From an uncultured Bacilli bacterium (GTDB lineage Bacteria > Bacillota_I > Bacilli_A > RF39 > UBA660), in contig CANRDR010000100.1 of the NCBI GenBank assembly GCA_947629425.1, positions 1 to 5,652 on the forward strand: a stretch of 5,652 bases of DNA, written 5' to 3'. How positions within the stretch are numbered: the first letter of the stretch is position 1; every line of letters starts with the position of its first letter. The position numbers were made by a program, and so were the translations under genes. The notes under the pieces were generated by a model. It was not told the DNA's origin. It searched no databases and worked only from the letters and a program-made list of their open reading frames with translations. Positions 1 through 5,102 of this stretch are shown in pieces.

Positions 1-329
1 CCTGTTCCAGTACCGCCACCCATTCCGCAAGTAACAAATACCATATCAGCACCTTTAAGGGCTTCAGTTATTTCGTTTTTGCTTTCAACTGCTGCTTCTC
101 TTCCCACTTCAGGATTAGCCCCTGCACCTAAACCATTAGTTATATCTTTACCTATTTGAAGTTTATTTTCAGCCTTAGATGAATTTAAAACTTGTAAATC
201 AGTATTTGCAACAATAAATTCAACACCTTTAACACCAGATTCTATCATTCTGTTAACAGCGTTACATCCACCGCCACCAACACCAATTACTTTAATTTTT
301 GCTATTTGATCCATTTGTAAATCGTACAT
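1..329 (-). CDS. ftsZ: Cell division protein FtsZ, N-terminal part (gene continues past the window edge)
   Basis: Tubulin-like GTPase that polymerises into the cytoplasmic Z-ring and organises septal wall synthesis. Only the first 109 codons are present. Visible family features are the first glycine-rich nucleotide-binding strand (VIGVGGGGCNAVNRM, residues 14-28), the strand with IVANTD (39-44), the GLGAGANPEVGREAA stretch (66-80), and the start of the tubulin signature GGGTGTG at residues 104-110, cut by the window end. The residue before GMGGGTG is Cys101, where Ala is usual. The start ATG gives MYDLQMDQ and has a strong AAGGGAG Shine-Dalgarno 8 bases upstream, preferred over Met6, which lacks one. 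The gene lies 13 bases after ftsA, with its ribosome-binding site overlapping the ftsA stop, so coupled translation is likely. Its G+C is visibly higher than in the rest of the window, as expected of a conserved, highly expressed gene. Confidence 0.98.
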   Translation of the reverse strand, partial: MYDLQMDQIAKIKVIGVGGGGCNAVNRMIESGVKGVEFIVANTDLQVLNSSKAENKLQIGKDITNGLGAGANPEVGREAAVESKNEITEALKGADMVFVTCGMGGGTGT

Positions 330-337
330 TTAATCAT

Positions 338-344
338 CTCCCTT
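338..344 (-). promoter_or_regulatory. ftsZ ribosome-binding site overlapping the ftsA stop codon
   Basis: On the minus strand AAGGGAG sits 8 bases before the ftsZ ATG, and its first two bases lie within the ftsA TAA stop (345-343). Terminating ftsA ribosomes therefore arrive directly at the ftsZ initiation site, an arrangement that usually means translational coupling. Confidence 0.85.
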
Positions 345-1584
345 AATTATCAAAAAAATATCCAAAAACTTTTCCTAAAATAGAATCACTTGCAACATTT
401 ATTCTTTTATCTGTTGAACTAAGTGTATCTATTTCATCATCATCAAATATTGAAAAATCTTTATCTTTTAAATTTAATTTATTATTAAAACATTTTATCA
501 TTCCTATTGCAGTAGAGTATTTATTATCTCTAGCCCCAATAATATTAACATTACCAAAAGTAATATTTTTACCGAAGATTCTCTCAGCAAGTATATTGAA
601 ATCTTTAATTTCTGTCAATCCTCCTGTAACTATTATATAACTAATTTCCTTCTTTGTTAAGTAATTTATTTCACTTTTTGCATTATTTAGTATATCAGAT
701 AGTCTTGCTTCAACTATTTGTGTAAGTTCATATTGATTTATTTCTACTTTTTCTCCTAACTTATTTATTAAACTAGTTACTTCTTTAGGATTTGCAAGAG
801 TTTTACTTGCAAGTGCATATCTTTCTTTTAATTTTTTGCTATCACTTCTTTTAGTTTTATACATAAAACTTATATCATTATCTACACTGTCTCCTGCATG
901 TATTAAAATTTTATTATTTGTAAGTTTTCCTTTAGTAAAACAAGATAATGTAGTTTTACCTGCACCAATATTTATAATAACTCCATTATTTTCTTTTAAA
1001 AATTCATTTTCAAATAATGAATAATCAGCAATACCACCTAACATAATATCTACAATTTCTAAATTACATTTTTCTATAGCTTTTATGAAATCATAAGTAT
1101 TTTTTTTAGGAGCAGTTACTATAATACTTTTTAATTTTAATATTTCACCTTCCATACCTACTGGATTTGCAACAACTTTATCATCTAATTCATAACATAT
1201 AGGTATTACAGTTATTAATTCATGATTTTCATCAATTTTGTTATATACATTAGTTTGAAGTATTCTATTTAAATCACTTTTAGTAACTATTTTATCATCA
1301 CTTGTAATAGTATTAGTACCACTACCCTCTATAAATTTTAAATCGTATTCTGGAATTGATGCAACTATCTTTTTAATCTTTAATCCTAATAATTCTTCTG
1401 CTTTTTTTAGTGTTTTATTTATTGAATAAACCACATTTTCAAAATTATCTATTAATCCTTGTTTTATACCTTTTGTTTCTTCTGATATAGCACATAATAT
1501 ATTTAATTTATCTTTAACTATTTCAGCAACTACTAATTTTATACTGTTAGTACCTAAATCAATACTACTTAATATTCTTCTCAA
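343..1584 (-). CDS. ftsA: Cell division protein FtsA, actin-like membrane tether for FtsZ
   Basis: Actin-fold ATPase that binds the FtsZ C-terminal tail and anchors the Z-ring to the membrane. At 413 aa it is of normal family length. Domains in order: phosphate-1 motif IDLGTNSIK (8-16); the FtsA-specific 1C (SHS2) domain, about residues 81-160, with ANPVGMEGEILKLK (139-152); phosphate-2 loop INIGAGKTT (204-212); adenosine motif IVTGGLTEI (318-326); YSTAIGMI (356-363); an acidic linker (379-385); and a short amphipathic C-terminal tail (SILGKVFGYFFDN, 401-413) that serves as membrane anchor in the family. The start is TTG: the in-frame codons just upstream are TGA-TGC-TAT, so no other start fits, and AGGAG lies 9 bases before it. 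The phosphate-2 loop is unusual (Asn205 where Asp is typical). Its own promoter and the tight junction to ftsZ indicate an ftsAZ operon. Identification is firm. Confidence 0.96.
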   Translation of the reverse strand: MRRILSSIDLGTNSIKLVVAEIVKDKLNILCAISEETKGIKQGLIDNFENVVYSINKTLKKAEELLGLKIKKIVASIPEYDLKFIEGSGTNTITSDDKIVTKSDLNRILQTNVYNKIDENHELITVIPICYELDDKVVANPVGMEGEILKLKSIIVTAPKKNTYDFIKAIEKCNLEIVDIMLGGIADYSLFENEFLKENNGVIINIGAGKTTLSCFTKGKLTNNKILIHAGDSVDNDISFMYKTKRSDSKKLKERYALASKTLANPKEVTSLINKLGEKVEINQYELTQIVEARLSDILNNAKSEINYLTKKEISYIIVTGGLTEIKDFNILAERIFGKNITFGNVNIIGARDNKYSTAIGMIKCFNNKLNLKDKDFSIFDDDEIDTLSSTDKRINVASDSILGKVFGYFFDN

Positions 1585-1593
1585 ATAGCATCA

Positions 1594-1598
1594 CTCCT
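1594..1598 (-). promoter_or_regulatory. ftsA ribosome-binding site that fixes the TTG start
   Basis: AGGAG on the minus strand is 9 bases before the TTG start, within the normal range. An out-of-frame ATG (1591-1589) lies only 2 bases after AGGAG and would read a 9-codon frame ending in TAG at 1565. That distance is too short for efficient initiation, so TTG is the functional start, probably giving modest FtsA output. Confidence 0.8.
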
Positions 1599-1611
1599 AC
1601 GATATAAGTTA

Positions 1612-1640
1612 ATTATACTATATATTTTTTTGATAAACAA
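1612..1640 (-). promoter_or_regulatory. Sigma-A-type promoter of the ftsAZ operon
   Basis: On the minus strand a -35 element TTGTTT (1640-1635) is followed after exactly 17 bases by a perfect -10 TATAAT (1617-1612). Transcription would start near 1605, giving a leader of about 20 bases that carries the AGGAG site. The -35 matches the consensus in only its first three positions, but the spacing and the -10 are ideal. The location between two codirectional units supports independent transcription of ftsAZ. Confidence 0.7.
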
Positions 1641-1643
1641 CCA

Positions 1644-1669
1644 TTTTATTTATAATAACTTAAATAAAA
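1644..1669 (-). repeat. A/T-only perfect inverted repeat between the 218-aa gene and ftsA
   Basis: TTTTATTTA (1644-1652) and TAAATAAAA (1661-1669) are perfect 9-base inverted arms around an 8-base loop. The repeat lies 17 bases past the 218-aa gene's stop and just upstream of the ftsA -35 element. The stem contains no G or C and no T-run follows it on the minus strand, so it is not a convincing intrinsic terminator. It could be a weak mRNA end structure, an operator, or chance in AT-rich DNA. Confidence 0.35.
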
Positions 1670-1685
1670 AATAAATATTATTTTC

Positions 1686-2342
1686 TTATTTATAATATTT
1701 ATTTATATCTATCTTTTTATAATTTCTAAGTATTTTTTGTCTTTTAATAAAATATAACAATAATAATAAAAATAATATTATCGATAAAACATAATGAATT
1801 ATATTAAATTTTTTATTATCTTTAACTTCATTATTTTCTTCATATTTAGTAGTTGTTGTAGTAGAAGTTGTATTAGTTTCTATATCTTTTATATTATTAA
1901 ATTTATCTAATATAAAATCATTTATATTTATTTTAAAATTATCATAAGTTATAATATTATCTTCCCATGTATATAAATTATATTCTACATTTTTAGTTTC
2001 ATTAATATTATTGATATTAAATAAATTTATTTCATCAATATTATATTCTAATAATATAAGTATACTTTTTATTATATTATTTATATTATTAGTATCATTT
2101 ATTATTTTATCTTTATTTTCTAAAGTTTTATCTATTAAATTATTATAAGATATAACATTATCTTTATAATCTAATATAGTTTTATATTGATTATTATCTA
2201 TTATTATTTGATTATTATCATAAGTTACTATAATATTATCTGTATTTAATTTATTTATTAGTTCATCAATATTTATTTCTTTAGCAAGTACTATATTAGG
2301 AATAAATAGTAATATTAATAAAAATATATATTTTAATTTCAT
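1686..2342 (-). CDS. Unrecognised secreted, C-terminally membrane-anchored protein (218 aa)
   Basis: I do not recognise this as a named family. Residues 1-20 form a Sec signal peptide (basic start, a hydrophobic core, then VLA before KE). An Asn/Ile/Asp-rich extracytoplasmic region follows (21-155), then a Thr-rich run (155-165) and a charged spacer. A single transmembrane helix spans about 180-199, and the tail is basic and cytoplasmic (KRQKILRNYKK), giving type I topology. Residues 44-148 resemble one copy of the repeat seen twice in the upstream 424-aa protein; the best block is NFKININDFIL against SFKMNLNDFNL. The region just after the signal peptide (INIDELIN) also resembles the neighbour's ITIDEIVN. 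The start ATG has AAAGG 5 bases upstream, and the gene begins 8 bases after the 424-aa gene, so the two form one operon. Sampled lines are only about 10% G+C, well below ftsA. An envelope role is likely; the exact function is unknown. Confidence 0.85.
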   Translation of the reverse strand: MKLKYIFLLILLFIPNIVLAKEINIDELINKLNTDNIIVTYDNNQIIIDNNQYKTILDYKDNVISYNNLIDKTLENKDKIINDTNNINNIIKSILILLEYNIDEINLFNINNINETKNVEYNLYTWEDNIITYDNFKININDFILDKFNNIKDIETNTTSTTTTTKYEENNEVKDNKKFNIIHYVLSIILFLLLLLYFIKRQKILRNYKKIDINKYYK

Positions 2343-2347
2343 GATTA

Positions 2348-2352
2348 CCTTT
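2348..2352 (-). promoter_or_regulatory. Ribosome-binding site of the 218-aa gene, overlapping the upstream stop
   Basis: AAAGG on the minus strand lies 5 bases before the ATG and shares bases with the TAA stop (2353-2351) of the 424-aa gene. This supports reading the two genes as a coupled pair on one transcript. Confidence 0.6.
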
Positions 2353-3625
2353 AATTAAATGATTTCTTTTTTATAAAATTTAAAATTATAAAACTTAAAG
2401 TACCAAATATTAAACTAACTATTCCTATACTAATAATACCAGTTTTAGGATTATTAGTTGTTCCTGTTACTTTATTAGTATCTTCACTTGTTTCATTATT
2501 ATTTTCGTCGATTTTAGAATTACTTGTTAATGATTTAATATCAAGTGTTTCTAAATTAAAATCATTTAAATTCATTTTAAAACTTTTTATACCATATTTT
2601 TCTTCATTATTATTGCTATAATTATAATATTCAAATTCTATACCATTTTCATTATATTTATAATATGGTACATATATATCATTTATATTAACTGCTCTAT
2701 CAAGCACACTTAAACTACTTGCATTTATTGGTTTACCAACTAAAGTACTAACTGCTTTTATAGCTTCCATAATCCAATTAGAATTAATATAACTTAACGT
2801 TTCAGTATCTTCATCATCCAATTTTTGATACCAGTAACTTAATACACCATCTTTCAGTATGAAATTAGTGTTGTATGTTTTTCCATTATAATAAGTACTT
2901 AAAGTTAAATTTTCAAAATTTTTTCCTACTATAAAACTACCAACTGAATTCTCACCTTCAGATATTTCGTTATAAAAATTACTTTTCTTTAATTCTTCTA
3001 ATATATCGTTATTAGATATATCATTAGGTTCTTTTTTTATAGTATCTTCTATTTTTATTCCAACTGCTTCAATTAAATTTTTTATTTTATCAGTATCTAA
3101 AGACATTTTAATACTAAGAATATAATCTCCACTAACTTGACTTGATTCATCATTAAAATCATAAGATTTAGTTTTAAATTCTATTCCATACTTATCATAA
3201 TTATTATAAATATCTTCTAAAGTTGCATTTTCATCAAAGGTCATATCACTAAATCCACTTAAGTTTATTATAGTTTCAAATATAATGGCATATCCAAATG
3301 TTAAAGTAAGTGTCTCGCCAAAATCACTAAGAAAATCTTCATAATCTGGATTTTGTTTTTCATTTACATATTCTATATACTGATCTGTATAATTAAATGT
3401 TAAGATAGAATCTTCTGCATCTTCTCCTTTAAGTATAAATTTTAACTTGTTATTATTTTTATCGTTTTCTAAAGATACGTTGCTACCAAGCGCTTCTAAA
3501 GATTTATATGTCTCAGTATCTTTATAATTATTAACTATTTCATCAATTGTTATTGTTCTTGCATAAACTACATTTATTGGTATTAACAATAAACTTATTA
3601 ACATTACTATTTTTAATACTTTCAT
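2351..3625 (-). CDS. Unrecognised secreted protein with two internal repeats and a sortase-type NPKTG anchor (424 aa)
   Basis: I cannot assign a named family. Residues 1-22 are a Sec signal peptide (hydrophobic core, then VYA before RT). The mature part is acidic and Asn-rich, and seems to hold two copies of a roughly 125-residue unit, about 60-182 and 237-366. Each has paired beta-type strands, a hydrophobic helix (near 105-123 and 283-297), a DIY...GIEF block (138-150 and 316-331) and an S-x-KM-x-L strand (171-176 and 348-353). A low-complexity linker (367-391) leads to NPKTG (392-396), a hydrophobic segment (about 397-418) and the basic tail KKKSFN. That is the layout of a cell-wall sorting signal, with a motif close to class B sortase types (NPxTN, and SPxTG or NPxTG). 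No sortase gene is in the window. The ATG has AGGAGA 8 bases upstream. It is the first gene of a two-gene operon divergent from murT and probably faces the wall or exterior. Confidence 0.87.
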   Translation of the reverse strand: MKVLKIVMLISLLLIPINVVYARTITIDEIVNNYKDTETYKSLEALGSNVSLENDKNNNKLKFILKGEDAEDSILTFNYTDQYIEYVNEKQNPDYEDFLSDFGETLTLTFGYAIIFETIINLSGFSDMTFDENATLEDIYNNYDKYGIEFKTKSYDFNDESSQVSGDYILSIKMSLDTDKIKNLIEAVGIKIEDTIKKEPNDISNNDILEELKKSNFYNEISEGENSVGSFIVGKNFENLTLSTYYNGKTYNTNFILKDGVLSYWYQKLDDEDTETLSYINSNWIMEAIKAVSTLVGKPINASSLSVLDRAVNINDIYVPYYKYNENGIEFEYYNYSNNNEEKYGIKSFKMNLNDFNLETLDIKSLTSNSKIDENNNETSEDTNKVTGTTNNPKTGIISIGIVSLIFGTLSFIILNFIKKKSFN

Positions 3626-3633
3626 AACTACAC

Positions 3634-3639
3634 TCTCCT
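3634..3639 (-). promoter_or_regulatory. Ribosome-binding site of the 424-aa gene
   Basis: AGGAGA on the minus strand is 8 bases before the ATG at 3625. It is the strongest Shine-Dalgarno of the two secreted-protein genes and supports this start, which also gives a clean signal peptide. Confidence 0.75.
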
Positions 3640-3672
3640 ACTTTATAAGTATACATAATTTTATTTAAAAAA

Positions 3673-3700
3673 ACTATAATAAATTTAAAATTTTTGTAAA
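3673..3700 (-). promoter_or_regulatory. Promoter of the two secreted-protein genes
   Basis: On the minus strand TTTACA (3700-3695, five of six consensus positions) is followed after 16 bases by TATAGT (3678-3673, five of six). Transcription would start near 3666, giving a leader of about 40 bases with the AGGAGA site. A second -10-like TATACT (3653-3648) has no good -35 at a proper distance. The -35 box falls inside one copy of a TTGTAAA direct repeat. Confidence 0.6.
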
Positions 3701-3710
3701 GCGTTGTAAA
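3694..3710. repeat. Tandem TTGTAAA direct repeat in the divergent promoter region
   Basis: Two identical 7-mers TTGTAAA (3694-3700 and 3704-3710) are separated by GCG, a 10-base period or about one helical turn. The GCG is the only G/C cluster in an otherwise A/T stretch, and the left copy overlaps the -35 box of the minus-strand promoter. This could be an operator for a regulator shared by both divergent units. Chance remains possible in such AT-rich DNA. Confidence 0.4.
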
Positions 3711-3745
3711 TTTAATTTTATATAAATAGAAATATAAGTTATAAT
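3711..3745 (+). promoter_or_regulatory. Candidate promoter region of murT-gatD
   Basis: Two -10-like elements precede murT. TATAAG (3733-3738) has a weak -35, TTTAAT (3711-3716), 16 bases upstream, and would give a short leader carrying AGGTG (3752-3756). A perfect TATAAT (3740-3745) with TTTATA (3717-3722) 17 bases upstream would start transcription near 3752, at the Shine-Dalgarno itself, leaving almost no leader. I cannot choose between them, and A/T richness makes false matches likely. Confidence 0.3.
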
Positions 3746-3761
3746 AATCTTAGGTGATAAA

Positions 3762-5102
3762 ATGCGCACAACATTATTAATTATATATAATAAATTATTA
3801 ACATTATTTTGTAAATTAAAAGGAAGTGCTGGTAGTGTATATCCAGGAAGTAAAGTTAAAAATATAGATAAGGATATATTAAAAAAAATTAAATATCCAA
3901 AATATATTATAGGAATTACTGGAAGTAGTGGTAAAGGTTCCACTACTAGTTTAGTTGCATATATTTTAAAAAATGCTGGATATAAAGTAGTTTGGAACAA
4001 AAGTGGATCAAATTTATTAAATGCTGCAGTTACTCTAATTTTAAATAATACTAATCCATTTACTAAAAAAATGAATTGTGATTGTTTATTAATGGAATTA
4101 GATGAATCATATATATCTACTATATTTGATAAAAATGTATTAACACATTTATTAATTACAAATATTACACGTGATCAACCCGCAAGAAATGGACATCCTG
4201 AAATAATTTTAGAAAAAATTATTAATTCTATAGGAGATAATACTCACGTAATTATAAATGCAGATGATCCTTTCTTAAATAGAATTAAATATACACATCA
4301 TGGATTAATTACCACTTATGGTGTTGGTAAAACTAAATACGATACATCATCACCAATAAATAAATCAGTAGACGCATGTTATTGTCCAATATGTCATAAT
4401 AAATTAAAATATTATTATTATCATACTGGTCATATAGGTAAATATAAATGTACTAAATGTGATTTTGCAAGAGAAAAAGTTAATTTTGAAGCTGATGACG
4501 TAGATTTAAAAAAACAATTTATAACTATAAATAATTCTATATATCATATAAATAAAGATGTATTTTTTGCAGTATATTATACATTAGCAGCATATACTTT
4601 ATGTAAAACTTTAGGATTAAGTGATAATATATTAAAAAAATATTTAAATGATTATCCTATGGAATCTAAAAGAATGAAAGAATACGTTTTAGATAATAGA
4701 AATGTATATATGTTAGAAAGTAAAAACGAAAATAATTTAAGTTACTACGAATCATTACATTATATTAATGGAATACATGAGAAAAAAACTATTATAATGG
4801 GTTTTGATAATGTATCAAGAAGATATAAATTTAATGATTTAAGTTGGTTATATGATGTTGAATTTGAATTATTAAATGATAAGTACGTAGATAAAATATT
4901 TATTATAGGTAGATTTAGATATGATATTTTAACTAGACTAAGTTATGCAAATATCGATAAAGATAAATTAATATTAATAGACAATTTAGATACATTAATT
5001 AATAGAGTTAAAAATGAAAGTACAGGTAATATATATACTATGTTATGTTTTGATATGACAAGTATCATAAGAAAAAAAATAATGGAGGATAATCATGAAT
5101 AA
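3762..5102 (+). CDS. murT: MurT-like Mur ligase, synthetase subunit of the lipid II isoglutaminyl synthase (divergent)
   Basis: MurT uses ATP to activate the D-Glu carboxylate of the lipid II stem peptide, and GatD supplies ammonia, giving D-isoglutamine. At 446 aa it is close to S. aureus MurT. Features in order: YPGSKVKNIDKDILKKI (27-43); P-loop GITGSSGKGSTTS (51-63); SGSNLLNA (81-88); MELDES (111-116); TNITRDQPARNG (133-144); NADDP (166-170); zinc ribbon CPIC (208-211) and CTKC (230-233); the middle-domain helix FFAVYYTLAAY (268-278); and the C-terminal MurT domain with NDLSWLYDVEFE (358-369). Asp359 aligns with the S. aureus Asp349 that completes the catalytic triad with GatD. Unusual points: the P-loop is GKGST, as in folylpolyglutamate synthase, instead of GTNGKTTT. 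The RDQ-DRYGE loop reads RDQPARNGHPE, and the usual NADGRD loop is replaced by VSRRYKFND. AGGTG lies 5 bases before the ATG. The gene overlaps gatD by 8 bases. Confidence 0.9.
   Translation: MRTTLLIIYNKLLTLFCKLKGSAGSVYPGSKVKNIDKDILKKIKYPKYIIGITGSSGKGSTTSLVAYILKNAGYKVVWNKSGSNLLNAAVTLILNNTNPFTKKMNCDCLLMELDESYISTIFDKNVLTHLLITNITRDQPARNGHPEIILEKIINSIGDNTHVIINADDPFLNRIKYTHHGLITTYGVGKTKYDTSSPINKSVDACYCPICHNKLKYYYYHTGHIGKYKCTKCDFAREKVNFEADDVDLKKQFITINNSIYHINKDVFFAVYYTLAAYTLCKTLGLSDNILKKYLNDYPMESKRMKEYVLDNRNVYMLESKNENNLSYYESLHYINGIHEKKTIIMGFDNVSRRYKFNDLSWLYDVEFELLNDKYVDKIFIIGRFRYDILTRLSYANIDKDKLILIDNLDTLINRVKNESTGNIYTMLCFDMTSIIRKKIMEDNHE
5084..5088 (+). promoter_or_regulatory. Strong gatD ribosome-binding site inside the murT 3' end
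   Basis: GGAGG lies 6 bases before the gatD ATG and within the last codons of murT. It is the strongest Shine-Dalgarno in the window. With the 8-base overlap it points to coupled, roughly stoichiometric synthesis of the two subunits. Confidence 0.85.

Noticed and set aside
836..1024. Open frame of 62 codons on the plus strand
   Set aside because: It lies wholly inside ftsA on the opposite strand, shows no family motif and is explained as an antisense shadow of a conserved gene.
1585..1593. TGA read as Trp (mycoplasma-type code), which would extend ftsA upstream
   Set aside because: Trp is encoded by TGG in the window (for example in murT and the 218-aa gene). The TTG start has a properly spaced Shine-Dalgarno and puts the DLGTNS motif at the usual distance from the N-terminus.
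1644..1669. Rho-independent terminator after the 218-aa gene
   Set aside because: The inverted repeat is perfect, but it has an all-A/T stem and no following T-run on the minus strand.
2041..2220. Repeats of TTA/ATT resembling a tandem or CRISPR-like array
   Set aside because: There is no fixed repeat unit or spacer. The pattern comes from Asn/Ile-rich codons in a very AT-rich coding gene.
3674..4000. Open frame of 108 codons on the minus strand
   Set aside because: It overlaps the murT N-terminal half, including the P-loop, and the minus-strand promoter region. Its hydrophobic composition is what the reverse complement of AT-rich coding sequence gives.
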